Assembly: GCF_021440515.1 (NCBI RefSeq)
Contig: NZ_JAKCMV010000007.1
Location: 1 to 64,000, forward strand
Reading direction: 5' to 3'
From: Enterobacter asburiae
GTDB lineage: Bacteria; Pseudomonadota; Gammaproteobacteria; Enterobacterales; Enterobacteriaceae
DNA length: 64,000 nucleotides
A model generated the notes under the pieces. The model ran no database searches, had not been told where the DNA came from, and worked only from the letters and a program-made list of their open reading frames with translations. Position numbers and translations under genes: made by a program. This document shows positions 1 through 10,391 of this stretch, one piece after another. The stretch's first letter is position 1. The number at the start of each line of letters is the position of its first letter.

Positions 1-718
1 CGGTTTCGGTATCATTTCCCGTAATCGTCGCCGTCTGATTGCCGCCCACGGTCTTTGCGCGATCCTGCAACACATCCAGCGTCTGGTTATTTTCCACCGC
101 GATCGTCTGATCGTTAGCTACGGTCACTTTCTGGTCGTGCCCGCCTTCTTTCTTGCTGCCCACGTTGACCGTCTGACCAACAACCACCGTAACCGACTGA
201 TTGTTCTTTACCGTTTCGTTGTGGTCGTGATTGACCGTCATGGTCCGGTCATTGAGCACCTCCGTCACCATGTTCTTCTGAGCGTGCATGTACAGCTGCT
301 CATTTCCCGTGGCGTCCTCAAAGCGCAGCTCGTTAAACCCGTCGCCTTTATAGGTTTTTGAGCGAATGGTCATCTGGGTTTTTGTGCCGGGCAACCCGCC
401 CGGGGAGCGATTGTCCTGATGATAGGTACGGCCCATTACAATGGGCTGATCCGGATCGCCGTTGAGAAAATCAACAATCACCTCCTGGCCTACGCGGGGA
501 ATGGCGAGATTGCCGAAACCCGTGCCCGCCCATGCCTGGGATACGCGCACCCAGCAGGAGGTGTCTTCAGGGCTTTTCGGGCTATTGCGATCCCAGCGGA
601 ACTTCACCCGCACCCGGCCATGTTCGTCGCAGAAAATTTCTTCTCCTGCTGGCCCGGTGACGACGGCGCTTTGCGGGCCATCGACTTTAGGTTTTTCCAG
701 CGGTTGAGAGCGCCAGGT
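1..718 (-). pseudogene. vgrG: VgrG, portion after the internal stop (runs off left edge)
   Basis: This is the continuation, in the same frame, of the VgrG gene that begins at 1780. Directly after the TGA at 719-721 the frame reads TWRSQPLEKP and carries the VgrG OB-fold hallmark HGRVRVKFRWD at roughly 590-625. It then holds the region around the DFLNGDPDQP motif and, nearer the edge, the Asn/Val-rich spike repeats (for example NDQTIAVENNQTLDV). I followed this frame codon by codon to base 2 and found no further stop, about 239 codons. The conserved family sequence therefore survives but is cut off from its start codon. It would be translated only by readthrough, by an unseen internal start, or if the stop is a sequencing error. 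The gene's 3' end lies outside the window. Confidence 0.85.
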
Positions 719-1780
719 TCAGTCGGCCGGAATGGCCTCAAACTGATTGCTTAAGGTGGTTCCATATCCCTGACAATCGTGCAATGCCTGCGGTTGTTGG
801 CCCTTTAACATTGAACCAACGACCTGCCACTCGCGGTTCAGTGTTTCCTGAGGATGGCCTGTGAGTGAAAAGGAATTGCCCGGCCACAGCGAAGGGGAGT
901 TACTGGTCCCCGTTGCTATTTCGGCATCGTTGCGTAGTCCTTCCATTTGATAGCGCGTAAAATCTTGCCCACACTGCTCATCTTTAAAGCGCCCTGGATA
1001 ATCAACGATCTCATATTGTGTAAGCTGATTATTTAGATGTTCGCCTTTTTGAATGCATTGTCCCGACCATCCTGGCGCTTTAAAGGTGTAGTCTTTGCTC
1101 AAAACGGATGAAGGGCGAACATTAGCTTCGTAATGAAATTCGCTAATACATTCATTTACGTTTCCTGTAGACGATAAGGATATAAAAGGAAGCGCATCTT
1201 TAATCTGATTCAGGCCTTCTACGTTGTCACAAAGAGTAATTTTTTGCTCTGACCGATCTACGTTTACATTGTCGTAGAAGAAAATACCTTCTTCAGCCCA
1301 AATACGTGACAAAAAAACCAAATCGCTTTCGCCATATTGGACGCAAAATTCACGAGGGGAATGGTTTTCATATAATATCGGTACCCAGTTTGTAACACCA
1401 TTTTCCCTAAGTAGCGTATCTGAAATGGTCAGGATAGTCTGTTGTTGGAAAATACGAAAATTTTGCCGTAAATCGCAACGTGAAAGTGGAGACTGTATTC
1501 TTAAACGGTACTGCATTTGCCAGTGATTATCCTCCTTAATTTCAACGCTCGAAATGAAACCGTTGATTAATCTAAGCGCTTTTGAACCTTCCCAGATAGT
1601 GAGTTTTGCATTTTTTTCAAGGAGGTTTTTAGCTTGCCGATCAAATGAGTAACTGGCAACATCGACATCCAGAATAAAGGGAAAAGAGTAGTCCTGGCTA
1701 AGCCAAAAGGCCACCACTGCGAAAGTTTCCGGTTCTTGACCATCAACTTCCAACGTAAAACGTAGTCCATTTAATGACAT
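719..1780 (-). pseudogene. vgrG: VgrG (TssI) spike protein, N-terminal part ending at a premature TGA
   Basis: VgrG trimers cap the Hcp tube of type VI secretion systems and carry effectors. The 353 residues read here match the N-terminal gp27-like baseplate-hub domain of VgrG: an opening beta-rich segment, then FCVQYGESDLVFLSRIWAEEGIFF near residues 165-190, which is diagnostic for the family, and a closing FEAIPAD. Normal VgrG proteins have about 600 or more residues and run from AIPAD straight into R-x-W. Here that Arg position is TGA, so CGA to TGA is the likely change. The product would lack the gp5/OB domain and the spike. No other T6SS structural gene is visible beside it. The gene lies downstream of tRNA-Pro, a common integration position. 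It could also be an expressed orphan VgrG if the stop is an assembly or read error. Confidence 0.85.
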
Positions 1781-2096
1781 AAATCCCCCCTGGATACGTT
1801 CCGAAAAAACTCACGTATCGATATTATTCATGCATCCAGACATGCTTTTGAAAGGTACCAGATTCTTTTTTATTTTTACTAACAAAACGTTGAGTCAAGT
1901 CCGTAATTGAATTTTTAAGATAAATTATTCATTTCGAAAATTCAGGAAGTTATTATTGATTATGATTAGAAGACTTAACTTAAGACTGTTTGAAAATATT
2001 TAAGATATCGTTATGCGTGCGGATAAGCATAAATGACTTGGGAGAGGATGGTGTCAGCTTTTGCGCGAAGCGTGCTTAATTATAAGCCTTAGGAAC
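1781..2096. other. AT-rich intergenic stretch between vgrG and tRNA-Pro
   Basis: About 316 bases without a credible gene. It is clearly more AT-rich than the flanking housekeeping genes and must hold the vgrG promoter, but I could not pick one convincingly. I looked for a partial copy of the tRNA-Pro 3' end that would mark an attachment site and saw none here. Confidence 0.5.
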
Positions 2097-2128
2097 AAAA
2101 AAACAGCGAGCTATAAGACTCGCTGTTT
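2097..2128 (-). terminator. Rho-independent terminator of tRNA-Pro
   Basis: A perfect 10-bp stem (2101-2110 with 2119-2128, built on AACAGCGAG/CTCGCTGTT) has an 8-base loop and T-runs on both sides. Read leftwards it ends the tRNA transcript about 45 bases after the CCA end. The symmetrical T/A flanks mean it could also stop rightward transcription. Confidence 0.85.
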
Positions 2129-2171
2129 TTGTTTGGTTTATGAACTGATGCGGCTTGTTCATAAAAAAAGT

Positions 2172-2248
2172 TGGTCGGCACGAGAGGATTTGAACCTCCG
2201 ACCCCCGACACCCCATGACGGTGCGCTACCAGGCTGCGCTACGTGCCG
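2172..2248 (-). tRNA. proL: tRNA-Pro (anticodon GGG)
   Basis: A 77-base cloverleaf read leftwards starts CGGCACGTAGCGCAGCCTGG and ends with the encoded CCA. The acceptor arms CGGCACG and CGTGCCG pair. The T arm contains GGTTCAAATCC, and the D loop holds the GG pair. The anticodon GGG lies at 2212-2214 and reads CCC and CCU proline codons. It matches the remembered E. coli proL, which sits next to yejM as it does here. The T6SS vgrG gene lies just downstream of its 3' end, a usual spot for island insertion. Confidence 0.97.
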
Positions 2249-2262
2249 ACGCATTGACAAGA

Positions 2263-2290
2263 ATACTACTCGATTCCGTTTTGATTGCAA
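2263..2290 (-). promoter_or_regulatory. Probable promoter of tRNA-Pro
   Basis: Reading leftwards there is TTGCAA (2285-2290), a 16-base spacer, and TAGTAT (2263-2268). Transcription would begin a few bases before the mature 5' end at 2248. The assignment rests on match to sigma-70 hexamers and position only. Confidence 0.55.
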
Positions 2291-2300
2291 GGGAACCTAA

Positions 2301-2331
2301 CGCTAACTGATTTAAAATTAATCAGTTAGCG
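2301..2331 (-). terminator. Perfect 12-bp hairpin at the end of yejM
   Basis: CGCTAACTGATT (2301-2312) pairs perfectly with AATCAGTTAGCG (2320-2331) around a 7-base loop. It covers the yejM stop codon. It lacks a clean T-run, so it may be a weak terminator or an RNA 3'-end stabiliser. Confidence 0.5.
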
Positions 2332-4082
2332 ATGAAGCGTTTCTCGTCCGTCAGCACCTGTAAGAGCAGGCTGAGCTGCGGTTTCTGATCGTGCAGCTTC
2401 TCACCCTGGAGATTATAGGTCTGGTAATTACCGTTGCTGTTCAGCACCAGCGTCAGCTCTGGGGTGGTGACGGCCAGCGTATTATTGCCAGCGGCGGTAA
2501 CCCAGTTATGACGACGGGTGGCGCTAAACAGATCCTGACCTTGCGAGTACTCATTCGCCGGCGTGCTCACGTGCAGCAGACGCTGCATCAGCGTGGTCAT
2601 CACATCTTTATGATCGGTCAGCATGTTAATGCGCTGCGCGGGCGTGCCCGGCCAGTGAATCACCAGCGGCACCTGAAGGTTAGGGCGCGACCAGGTCATA
2701 CTCCTGGCTTCATCACCCAACGGTATGCCGTGACCCGCAGTAATCATCACCACCGTATTATCCAGCTTGCCGGATTGACGCAGCGCGTTCAGCACGCGGG
2801 CGATTTGCGCGTCAACGTCGCCCGCCGCGCGGCTGTAACGACGGGCAAAGCCTTTCTGATTACTGTCGACAAGCGTGGTGCCGTTAAAGGCCACCCAGGA
2901 GAACCAGCGGTTGTCTTCCTGCGCATAGCGCTGAAGCCAGTTTACCCACTGACTGGCCGTCTGCTCGTCGGACTGGCTCTTCGCGGCTGGGAGCGAGAAG
3001 TCGGATAACAGCGCCTGACGATACAGCGAGCTGTTAAAGCCATCCGAGGAGAACAGCCCTAACTGATAGCCCTGCTGATTCAGCCCGGTGATCAGCGCGG
3101 CCGGAATACGCGCCGACAGCACCCCGTCCATATATCCCGCAGAGATACCGTAGAACAGGCCAAAGATCCCGGCATCGGTAGAACTGCCCGAGCTCATATG
3201 CTGCGTAAAGGTGACGTTTTGATTGCCGAACTCGGCAAGCGCAGGCATCTGTTTTTCGTAGCGCGAGTAGTTCAGGCCATCGACGGTAATCAGCAGCACG
3301 TTTTGCCCGCGTCCCATATCACGGTAGCGCAGGTCGCTCAGCGGATACTGAACGGTAACCGCCTCCGGATTGCCTTGTTCCACCAGACGACGCTGATACT
3401 CCTGCGCATCCAGCAGGCCGTGTTTTTCAAGGAAGCGGCGCGCCGTCATTGGGTAAGAGAGCGGCAGGTTTGCGCGCTGCATGGTGATCGGGCGATAGAA
3501 GTTCGCATCCGCCCAGATATACATCAGGTGCGAACTAATAAAGGATACGAAGAACAGGGCCGCGACGGGCTTCGCGTAGTGGCGTCGCCGGGTCAAACTG
3601 CGGAGCTTTTGCCAGCTCCACGTTGCAAAGAGCATCTCAATGAGCAGGATCACCGGCACGCTGATAAACATCAGCTGCCAGTCGCGCGCGGTTTCGTTCT
3701 GGTCCGGGTTAATCACCAGTTCCCAGACGATCGGGTTGAGATGGAGGTGGAAACGGGTAAAGACTTCGCTGTCGATAAGTAGCAGCGTCATGCCCGCCGT
3801 CGCAAGGATAGCGGATAAGAACCGCATCAGGCGTTGCGACATGACGATAAACGTCAGGGGGAACAGAATCAGCAGATAGGTGGCGAAAACGAGGAAACTA
3901 AAATGACCAACGACGCTCATCCAGGAGTAGATACGCCCGGTTAACGTGGTTGGCCAGTCCGCCACAAACAGATAACGGCAGCCGAGTACCGTGGCCAACA
4001 GAATGTTGAACAGGGCAAACCAGTGCCCCCAGCTAACCATCTGGGAGACTTTTTCACGGTAGCGCTGACGATTCGTCACCAT
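2322..4082 (-). CDS. yejM: Inner-membrane sulfatase-fold protein YejM (PbgA/LapC)
   Basis: YejM monitors lipopolysaccharide at the inner membrane and controls LpxC stability through LapB/FtsH. The protein has 586 residues, the E. coli length. An N-terminal block of five membrane spans covers roughly residues 1-190 (for example FSFLVFATYLLILFPLTFIV). A basic linker follows, and then a periplasmic alkaline-phosphatase/sulfatase-like domain with VLLITVDGLNYSR. The ATG at 4082 is chosen because MVTNRQRYREKVSQMVSWGH matches the E. coli N-terminus. An in-frame start 34 codons upstream would overlap yejL and is unlikely. It lies 19 bases after yejL, so the two are probably co-transcribed. Confidence 0.96.
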   Translation of the reverse strand: MVTNRQRYREKVSQMVSWGHWFALFNILLATVLGCRYLFVADWPTTLTGRIYSWMSVVGHFSFLVFATYLLILFPLTFIVMSQRLMRFLSAILATAGMTLLLIDSEVFTRFHLHLNPIVWELVINPDQNETARDWQLMFISVPVILLIEMLFATWSWQKLRSLTRRRHYAKPVAALFFVSFISSHLMYIWADANFYRPITMQRANLPLSYPMTARRFLEKHGLLDAQEYQRRLVEQGNPEAVTVQYPLSDLRYRDMGRGQNVLLITVDGLNYSRYEKQMPALAEFGNQNVTFTQHMSSGSSTDAGIFGLFYGISAGYMDGVLSARIPAALITGLNQQGYQLGLFSSDGFNSSLYRQALLSDFSLPAAKSQSDEQTASQWVNWLQRYAQEDNRWFSWVAFNGTTLVDSNQKGFARRYSRAAGDVDAQIARVLNALRQSGKLDNTVVMITAGHGIPLGDEARSMTWSRPNLQVPLVIHWPGTPAQRINMLTDHKDVMTTLMQRLLHVSTPANEYSQGQDLFSATRRHNWVTAAGNNTLAVTTPELTLVLNSNGNYQTYNLQGEKLHDQKPQLSLLLQVLTDEKRFIAN

Positions 4083-4101
4083 AAACTGTTGTTCGTTTCC
4101 C

Positions 4102-4329
4102 TTAGTGGGCCTGGTCGTCGCTGACGGAAGACTGCAAAGCCTGGGCGAAAGATTTGGCGATCGCCTGACGCTGAGCCGGAGCAACGCTGGTATTGATCAG
4201 GTTGGTGACCATATTTCCCAACACCATCAGGGAAAGATCGGTCGGCGTTTTATGTTTTTCCAGTACGTTGACCAGCTCACTGAGCAATTGTTCAACGTGT
4301 TCATCACTGTAGCGGGAATGTTGTGGCAT
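4102..4329 (-). CDS. yejL: UPF0352 family protein YejL
   Basis: A 75-residue soluble acidic protein ([20 protein letters not shown]) with the full length and sequence character of YejL. Its molecular function is not known. It is first in a two-gene unit with yejM and is divergent from yejK, with 134 bases between the starts. The sequence predicts a compact helical fold with no membrane segment or catalytic motif. Confidence 0.94.
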   Translation of the reverse strand: MPQHSRYSDEHVEQLLSELVNVLEKHKTPTDLSLMVLGNMVTNLINTSVAPAQRQAIAKSFAQALQSSVSDDQAH

Positions 4330-4463
4330 AAATCAAAATCATTTCGTTGATGAAAGGGCAACATATTACCGTAGCGACGGCTTTTTTTCCCCTTTTTTAT
4401 CTCTTGTTGCACACATGCGTTGGTGGTGGTTGAATACCGCCCGGTCTAAAAGGAGAGTTTATC

Positions 4464-5471
4464 ATGAGTCTGGATATCAACCAGATTGCCTTGCACCAGC
4501 TTATCAAGCGTGATGAGCAAACCCTTGAAGTGGTGCTGCGCGATTCGTTACTGGAACCAACGCCTACCGTCGTTGAAATGATGGCGGAACTGCATCGCGT
4601 TTATAGCGCGAAAAATAAAGCCTATGGCCTGTTCAGTGAAGAGAGCGAACTGGCGGATAGCCTGCGCCTGCAACGTCAGGGCGAGGAAGATTTTCTGGCG
4701 TTCAGCCGTGCGGCAACCGGGCGTCTGCGCGATGAGCTGGCGAAATACCCGTTCGCGGACGGCGGTATCGTTCTGTTCTGCCAGTACCGCTATCTGGCGG
4801 TGGAATATCTGCTGGTTACCGTGCTAAATAACTTAAGCAGTATGCGCGTCAACGAGCAGCTGGACATCAGCTCCACGCACTATCTGGATATTAACCATGC
4901 GGATATCGTGGCGCGTATCGATCTGACCGAGTGGGAAACCAATCCGGAATCCACCCGCTACCTGACCTTCCTGAAAGGGCGCGTCGGGCGCAAAGTGGCG
5001 GATTTCTTTATGGACTTCCTCGGTGCCAGCGAAGGACTTAACGCCAAAGCGCAGAACAAAGGTCTGTTGCAGGCCGTTGACGACTTCACCGCTGAAGCGC
5101 AGCTTGATAAATCAGAACGCCAGACCGTGCGCCAGCAGGTGTACAGCTACTGCAACGAGCAGTTGCAGGCGGGTGAAGAGATTGAGCTGGAGTCACTTTC
5201 CAAAGAGCTGGCGGGCGTCAGCGAGGTGAGCTTCCAAGAGTTCACTGCTGAGAAGGGCTATGAGCTGGAAGAGAGCTTCCCGGCGGATCGCAGTACGCTG
5301 CGTCAGTTAACCAAGTTTGCCGGAAGCGGCGGTGGATTAACCGTGAACTTTGATGCCATGCTGCTTGGCGAACGCATTTTCTGGGATCCGGCCACCGACA
5401 CCCTGACGATTAAGGGTACGCCGCCAAACCTGCGCGATCAGCTGCAACGCCGGACGTCAGGCGGTAAATAG
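4464..5471 (+). CDS. yejK: Nucleoid-associated protein YejK (NdpA)
   Basis: YejK is a nucleoid-associated protein reported to interact with topoisomerases. The 335-residue ORF begins [20 protein letters not shown] after a good ribosome site (AGGAG about 9 bases upstream) and is the normal length for the family. It has no membrane segments. Acidic, helix-rich stretches fill residues 150-290, including the conserved [10 protein letters not shown]. It is transcribed alone, divergent from yejLM, and is closed by the strong terminator it shares with rplY. Confidence 0.95.
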   Translation: MSLDINQIALHQLIKRDEQTLEVVLRDSLLEPTPTVVEMMAELHRVYSAKNKAYGLFSEESELADSLRLQRQGEEDFLAFSRAATGRLRDELAKYPFADGGIVLFCQYRYLAVEYLLVTVLNNLSSMRVNEQLDISSTHYLDINHADIVARIDLTEWETNPESTRYLTFLKGRVGRKVADFFMDFLGASEGLNAKAQNKGLLQAVDDFTAEAQLDKSERQTVRQQVYSYCNEQLQAGEEIELESLSKELAGVSEVSFQEFTAEKGYELEESFPADRSTLRQLTKFAGSGGGLTVNFDAMLLGERIFWDPATDTLTIKGTPPNLRDQLQRRTSGGK

Positions 5472-5480
5472 CAGCCATAA

Positions 5481-5506
5481 AAAAACCCCGCATAAGCGGG
5501 GTTTTT
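5481..5506. terminator. Bidirectional terminator between yejK and rplY
   Basis: AAAAACCCCGC and GCGGGGTTTTT form a perfect 11-bp stem around a 4-base ATAA loop. There are A and T tracts on the two sides, so it can end both convergent genes. Confidence 0.93.
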
Positions 5507-5523
5507 ATTCGACGTGTTTGCGA

Positions 5524-5808
5524 TTACGCGCGAACGAAGTCGATGTGAGACAGTTTTGGCTTGAACGGGTGACGCTGAACAGCCTGAACCTTCACTTTTT
5601 CTTCTTTACCGCCAACAACGATGGTCAGAACTTCGCTGTAGAATTCAGCTTTAGTCTGCATGTTCCATACTTTGTCGTGATCCAGTTCGATAGCAACTGG
5701 AGCAGCTTCGCCACCGTAAACGATAGCCGGGAACTTGTTAGCGTTACGCAGGCGGCGGCTCGCACCCTTACCCTGCACGTTACGTACTTCTGCTTCGATA
5801 GTGAACAT
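5524..5808 (-). CDS. rplY: 50S ribosomal protein L25
   Basis: L25 binds 5S rRNA in the large ribosomal subunit. The 94-residue protein ([20 protein letters not shown]) is the short gamma-proteobacterial form without the CTC extension. The [15 protein letters not shown] segment and the C-terminal [15 protein letters not shown] are typical. It is a single gene with its own terminator, and its codon use looks like that of a highly expressed gene. Confidence 0.97.
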   Translation of the reverse strand: MFTIEAEVRNVQGKGASRRLRNANKFPAIVYGGEAAPVAIELDHDKVWNMQTKAEFYSEVLTIVVGGKEEKVKVQAVQRHPFKPKLSHIDFVRA

Positions 5809-5933
5809 TGATTTCTCTCTGTATTTAAAACCCTGCTACAGGCGACCCAGCAGCAGGTGAGTGTTCTGCCTCACGGATGTGAAGCGGGCGGCATTTTATA
5901 CTCAATCGCCCCTCACATCAATGAAAAGTCCCG

Positions 5934-7694
5934 TTATCCGCGCAATTCATTGGCGCGGCGGAACCGTCCCTCATAGTCAAAGACCTTCTCGCGCACCTGC
6001 CAGTACTGGCCTTTCAGGCGGGCAACCACGAAATCCGGATGGCGTAACAGCACCTGCTGATGCAGGATATCGGCGGCAGTTATCCAGCGCAGCAGCACGC
6101 ACGGCGTCCGGGTGTGCGGGCGAATAAAGAGCTGCTCAAACGCGGTGCGCTGGGCGGGTGTGTGCAGGCGAAAGCGCTCGCTAACGTCCGCGCCGTCTTC
6201 GTCGTAATAGGTGATTTTCAGCCACTCGCCTTTGTCATCCGCTCCGGCTTGCAGCGCCATGCCGGAGCAGCGAAGCACCAGCGCATCTTTTAACTTCAGC
6301 GCCGCTTTCAGCATGTCGTCCGGGTCGACCAGCACCGTGTCGCACTCCCGGCAGCGGCGGGCGGCGATGTCGTTTTCCGCATTACACTGCGGGCAGTTTT
6401 TAAAGCGGAAGCGGAAGTCGCACTGCTCGCGATGCCCTTCGTCATCCTCAAACCAGCCCTGACAGCGGCGGCCAAAATGTTCGATTAGCGTCCCGTCGGC
6501 GGTGGTTTTGCCCCAGAAGGTGTTGGCAAAGCCGCAGGCGGGGCAGAAGACCTGCACCGGCACGTTGTCACTTTTGCCTTTTGGCGTTCCGACTTCCGGG
6601 GAGTATAGATCGTGCGGATTTCCCGCGTAGTCCAGAATCAGGCAGTCGGTTTTACCCGGCGCCAGGCGCAGCCCGCGTCCGACAATTTGCTGATACAGGC
6701 TGACCGATTCGGTGGGGCGCAAAATCGCGATTAAATCGACGTGCGGCGCGTCAAACCCGGTGGTTAATACCGACACGTTGACCAGATAGCGGAACTGCTG
6801 CGCCTTAAACGCCTCGATTAACCGGTCGCGCTCCGGCCCGGGCGTTTCGCCGGTGATCAGCGCCGCGTTATCGGCGGGAAGCAGCCCGGTGATTTCTCGC
6901 GCGTGTTCGACGGTGGCGGCAAAAATCATTACCCCTTTACGGGTCTGGGCGAACTCCTCAATCTGTCTGATGATGTGCGGGGTGATACGCTGCTGTTTTT
7001 TCAGCTCAAGGTTAAGATCCGCTTCGCTGAATAGACCGTTACTCTGCGGTTGCAGACGGCTGAAATCATACTGCACCACCGGCATATCCAGCCTTTCGGG
7101 GGGCGTCAGATAGCCGTGCTTGATCATGTAGCGCAGCGGCAGCTCGTAAATGCAGTCGCGAAACAGCGCTTTTTCGGTTCCGCGCACCATGCCGTGATAA
7201 TGGAAATGATAAATCCACCCTTTGCCCAGACGAAACGGCGTGGCGGTCAGCCCCAGCAGACGTAAGTGAGGGTTCACCTCTTTCAGGTGCGTGAGGATTT
7301 GCTGATACTGACTGTCGTCGTCATCGCTGATGCGGTGACACTCATCGACGATCAGCAGCGAAAACTCGCCGCGAAAGTGTTCCAGATTCCGCGCGACGGA
7401 CTGCACGCTGCCGAACACCACTTTGCCCTGGCTCTCTTTACGCTTTAGCCCGGCGGCAAAAATATCGGCCTCCAGACCCAGCGCGCGGTACTTGGCGTGG
7501 TTTTGCGCCACCAGCTCCTTAACGTGTGCCAGGACCAGCACGCGCCCGCGCGCCACGCGCGCCAGCTCGGCGATCACCAGACTTTTGCCCGCCCCGGTCG
7601 GCAGGACTATTGCGGCAGGCTCGGTGTGTTTTCGAAACCAGGCGAGGGTGGCATCAACGGCTTCTTGCTGATAGGGGCGAAGTGTAAAAGTCAT
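5934..7694 (-). CDS. radD: DEAD/DEAH-like helicase RadD (YejH)
   Basis: RadD is a superfamily 2 DNA-dependent ATPase that assists RecA-mediated strand exchange and double-strand break repair. The 586 residues show Walker A PTGAGKS (about residues 31-37), a DECH box in place of DEAD, TATPFR (motif III), and the helicase C block ending [13 protein letters not shown]. The C-terminal part holds clustered cysteines ([27 protein letters not shown]) consistent with zinc binding. It starts at 7694, divergent from rsuA with 152 bases between them, as in E. coli. Confidence 0.96.
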   Translation of the reverse strand: MTFTLRPYQQEAVDATLAWFRKHTEPAAIVLPTGAGKSLVIAELARVARGRVLVLAHVKELVAQNHAKYRALGLEADIFAAGLKRKESQGKVVFGSVQSVARNLEHFRGEFSLLIVDECHRISDDDDSQYQQILTHLKEVNPHLRLLGLTATPFRLGKGWIYHFHYHGMVRGTEKALFRDCIYELPLRYMIKHGYLTPPERLDMPVVQYDFSRLQPQSNGLFSEADLNLELKKQQRITPHIIRQIEEFAQTRKGVMIFAATVEHAREITGLLPADNAALITGETPGPERDRLIEAFKAQQFRYLVNVSVLTTGFDAPHVDLIAILRPTESVSLYQQIVGRGLRLAPGKTDCLILDYAGNPHDLYSPEVGTPKGKSDNVPVQVFCPACGFANTFWGKTTADGTLIEHFGRRCQGWFEDDEGHREQCDFRFRFKNCPQCNAENDIAARRCRECDTVLVDPDDMLKAALKLKDALVLRCSGMALQAGADDKGEWLKITYYDEDGADVSERFRLHTPAQRTAFEQLFIRPHTRTPCVLLRWITAADILHQQVLLRHPDFVVARLKGQYWQVREKVFDYEGRFRRANELRG

Positions 7695-7846
7695 GGGGTC
7701 TCTATTCTGTTATCACTCTTATAGTATGCCACGAAACTTTTTCCCTTGAGTGGCACAACCAGACCATTATACTGGACCCTTCTTGACTGCTTCTTTTTTC
7801 GGACGCGTCGTCCGACTTCCAGCACCATTAAGGCTAAAAAGACTTC

Positions 7847-8554
7847 ATGCGACTTGATAAGTTTATCGCTCAGCAACTCAGCGTAAGCCGCGCTATTGCC
7901 GGGCGTGAAATTCGCGCCAGCCGCGTTACCGTGGATGGCGACATTGTAAAAGACTCCTCATTCAAACTTCTGCCTGAGCATCAGGTGGAGTACGACGGCA
8001 ATCCGCTGACTCAGCAAAATGGCCCGCGCTATTTCATGCTCAACAAGCCGGAAGGCTACGTCTGCTCAACGGACGACCCGGATCACCCGACGGTACTCTA
8101 TTTCATCGATGAGCCGGTTGCCCATAAGCTTCATGCGGCGGGTCGCCTTGATATCGACACCACCGGGCTGGTGCTGATGACCGACGACGGCCAGTGGTCG
8201 CACCGAATTACCTCCCCGCGCCATCACTGTGAAAAAACCTATCTGGTGACGCTGGAATCTCCGGTTGCCGATGACACGGCTGAACAATTCGAGAAGGGCG
8301 TTCAGCTGCATAATGAAAAAGATCTGACCAAACCGGCGGTGCTGGAAATAATCACCCCGACCGAAGTGCGCCTGACCATCAGCGAAGGCCGCTATCATCA
8401 GGTGAAACGCATGTTTGCCGCCGTGGGAAATCATGTTGTTGGCCTGCACCGCGAGCGTATCGGCGCGATTGAACTCGATCCAGAACTGGAGCCAGGTGAA
8501 TACCGCCCGTTAACGGAAGAAGAAATCGCCAGCGTCGGTCTGGCTTCGCGCTAA
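7847..8554 (+). CDS. rsuA: 16S rRNA pseudouridine(516) synthase RsuA
   Basis: RsuA converts U516 of 16S rRNA to pseudouridine. The 235 residues contain an N-terminal S4 RNA-binding domain (about 1-60, [20 protein letters not shown]) and the catalytic domain with [17 protein letters not shown]; the catalytic Asp is residue 102, as in E. coli. The C-terminal [18 protein letters not shown] is the other family signature. bcr begins 15 bases after the stop, so the two are likely one operon. Confidence 0.97.
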   Translation: MRLDKFIAQQLSVSRAIAGREIRASRVTVDGDIVKDSSFKLLPEHQVEYDGNPLTQQNGPRYFMLNKPEGYVCSTDDPDHPTVLYFIDEPVAHKLHAAGRLDIDTTGLVLMTDDGQWSHRITSPRHHCEKTYLVTLESPVADDTAEQFEKGVQLHNEKDLTKPAVLEIITPTEVRLTISEGRYHQVKRMFAAVGNHVVGLHRERIGAIELDPELEPGEYRPLTEEEIASVGLASR

Positions 8555-8569
8555 TTTCAGGAGAACTCT

Positions 8570-9766
8570 GTGACCACCAGGCCACACTCGTCTTTCAAAA
8601 TCGTCTTCATTCTTGGCCTGCTGGCCATGCTGATGCCGCTGTCCATCGATATGTATCTGCCCGCGCTGCCGGTGATTTCCGCGCAGTTCGGCGTGCCGGC
8701 GGGCAGCGCGCAGATGACGCTCAGTACCTACATCCTCGGCTTTGCGATCGGCCAGCTGCTGTATGGCCCGATGGCCGACAGCATCGGGCGCAAGCCGGTG
8801 ATTCTGGGCGGGACGCTGATTTTCGCCGGGGCGGCGGTGGCCTGTGCGCTGGCACAGAGTATCGATCAGCTGATCGTCATGCGCCTGTTCCACGGCCTGG
8901 CGGCTGCGGCGGCGAGCGTGGTGATCAACGCCCTGATGCGCGATATCTATCCGAAAGAGGAGTTCTCGCGCATGATGTCGTTTGTCATGCTGGTGACCAC
9001 TATCGCGCCGCTGATTGCGCCGATGGTTGGCGGTGCGGTGCTGGTGTGGTTCAGCTGGCACGCGATTTTCTGGATCCTGGCGATTGCCGCGCTGCTGGCC
9101 TCGGCGATGATCTTCTTCTTTATAGATGAAACGCTCCCCGCCGAGCATCGCCAGAAATTCCATATTCGCACCACGCTGGGCAACTTTGCCTCGCTGTTCC
9201 GCCACAAGCGCGTGCTGAGCTACATGCTGGCGAGCGGCTTCAGCTTTGCCGGGATGTTCTCCTTCCTGAGCGCCGGGCCGTTTGTCTACATCGAGCTTAA
9301 CCACGTATCCCCGCAGCACTTTGGTTATTACTTTGCGCTCAATATCGTCTTCCTGTTCCTGCTGACCATCGTCAACAGCCGCTTCGTGCGGCGGGTAGGG
9401 GCGCTGAACATGTTCCGCACCGGGCTGTGGATCCAGTTTGCGATGGCTGTCTGGCTGGTGGTCAGCGCCTACTTCGATATCGGGTTCTGGGCGCTGGTGC
9501 TCGGCGTGGCGGCGTTCGTGGGATGCGTGTCGATGATCTCGTCAAACGCGATGGCGGTGATTCTGGATGAGTTCCCGCACATGGCGGGCACGGCGTCATC
9601 GCTGGCGGGGACGTTCCGTTTCGGTATCGGCGCGATTGTGGGCGCGCTGCTCTCTCTCGCGACCTTTAACACCGCCTGGCCGATGCTGTGGGCCATTGCA
9701 TTCTGCGCGACCAGCTCGATTCTCTTCTATCTCTACGCCAGTCGGCCGCGAAAAACGGCACGCTAG
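8570..9766 (+). CDS. bcr: Bcr/CflA family multidrug efflux MFS transporter
   Basis: Bcr is a proton-driven drug exporter linked to bicyclomycin and sulfonamide resistance. The 398 residues give 12 hydrophobic spans and the MFS motif A variant [11 protein letters not shown] between spans 2 and 3. [13 protein letters not shown] in the first span is typical of the DHA1 Bcr/CflA group. The start is GTG at 8570, chosen because AGGAGAAC lies 6-7 bases upstream and the N-terminus aligns with known Bcr. It follows rsuA directly. Confidence 0.95.
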   Translation: MTTRPHSSFKIVFILGLLAMLMPLSIDMYLPALPVISAQFGVPAGSAQMTLSTYILGFAIGQLLYGPMADSIGRKPVILGGTLIFAGAAVACALAQSIDQLIVMRLFHGLAAAAASVVINALMRDIYPKEEFSRMMSFVMLVTTIAPLIAPMVGGAVLVWFSWHAIFWILAIAALLASAMIFFFIDETLPAEHRQKFHIRTTLGNFASLFRHKRVLSYMLASGFSFAGMFSFLSAGPFVYIELNHVSPQHFGYYFALNIVFLFLLTIVNSRFVRRVGALNMFRTGLWIQFAMAVWLVVSAYFDIGFWALVLGVAAFVGCVSMISSNAMAVILDEFPHMAGTASSLAGTFRFGIGAIVGALLSLATFNTAWPMLWAIAFCATSSILFYLYASRPRKTAR

Positions 9767-9773
9767 CGCATCT

Positions 9774-9799
9774 AAAGGCCCAATTCGGGCCTTTTTTTT
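9774..9799 (+). terminator. Terminator after bcr
   Basis: AAAGGCCC (9774-9781) pairs with GGGCCTTT (9787-9794) around a 5-base loop and is followed by a run of T. It sits 8 bases after the bcr stop. Confidence 0.92.
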
Positions 9800-10043
9800 G
9801 ACGCATATCAACCAAAGATGCGTTCGTTTACCCTGTGTTTGTTTCTTTTATGTAAAATATATTTGTGTAAAAAGTCACGTCATTGTATTTAAAAAGGTTG
9901 AGTTAGATCGCAGAAACGGGTACATATAGCGCCGACGTCAGCCTGTAACGCCTATAAAAACCGCAGAAGAGTGCAGGTTAACAATGATGTGTTACTATAA
10001 TTGTAAATAAATTGTGAAGTGAATTTGCTTCCGGGGAACGAAC

Positions 10044-10388
10044 GTGAATACATTACAACTCTCCATAGTCCATCGCTTGCCCCAGAGCTATCGCTGGTCG
10101 GCGGGTTTTGCAGGTTCGAAAGTTGAACCGATTCCGCAAAACGGTACCGGGTGCGAGAATTGTCTGGTTGCGCTTAAGCTTCTTAGCCCGAGCGATGAAT
10201 CTGCATGGCCGGTCATGGAACGCCTGAGCCAGGCGCTGACCGATATCGAAGTGGTGAGCTCGGTGCTGGAGTGCGAAGGCGAGCCCTGCCTGTTTGTGAA
10301 CAGCCAGGACGAGTTTGCCGCCACCTGCCGCCTGAAAAACTTCGGCGTGGCGATTGCGGAACCTTTTTCCGGCCAATACCCTTTCTAA
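10044..10388 (+). CDS. yejG: YejG family protein
   Basis: A 114-residue protein of unknown molecular function, full length for the YejG family ([20 protein letters not shown], then [18 protein letters not shown]). The start is GTG at 10044 after a purine-rich GGGGAACGA. It has no signal peptide or membrane span. It is transcribed alone, with a TATAAT-like hexamer at 9996-10001 upstream, and converges on yejF with only 3 bases between the stops. Confidence 0.93.
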   Translation: MNTLQLSIVHRLPQSYRWSAGFAGSKVEPIPQNGTGCENCLVALKLLSPSDESAWPVMERLSQALTDIEVVSSVLECEGEPCLFVNSQDEFAATCRLKNFGVAIAEPFSGQYPF

Positions 10389-10391
10389 GCG

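Noticed and set aside
1781..2171. Partial tRNA-Pro copy marking an attachment site
   Set aside because: I looked for the tRNA 3' sequence repeated between the tRNA and vgrG and found only short chance matches.
2061..2300. 79-codon plus-strand frame across tRNA-Pro
   Set aside because: It is the reverse reading of the tRNA and its terminator.
8510..9319. Long minus-strand frame (269 codons) opposite bcr
   Set aside because: It lies entirely over bcr, has Arg/His/Gln-rich content typical of antisense reading of a GC-rich gene, and has no ribosome site.
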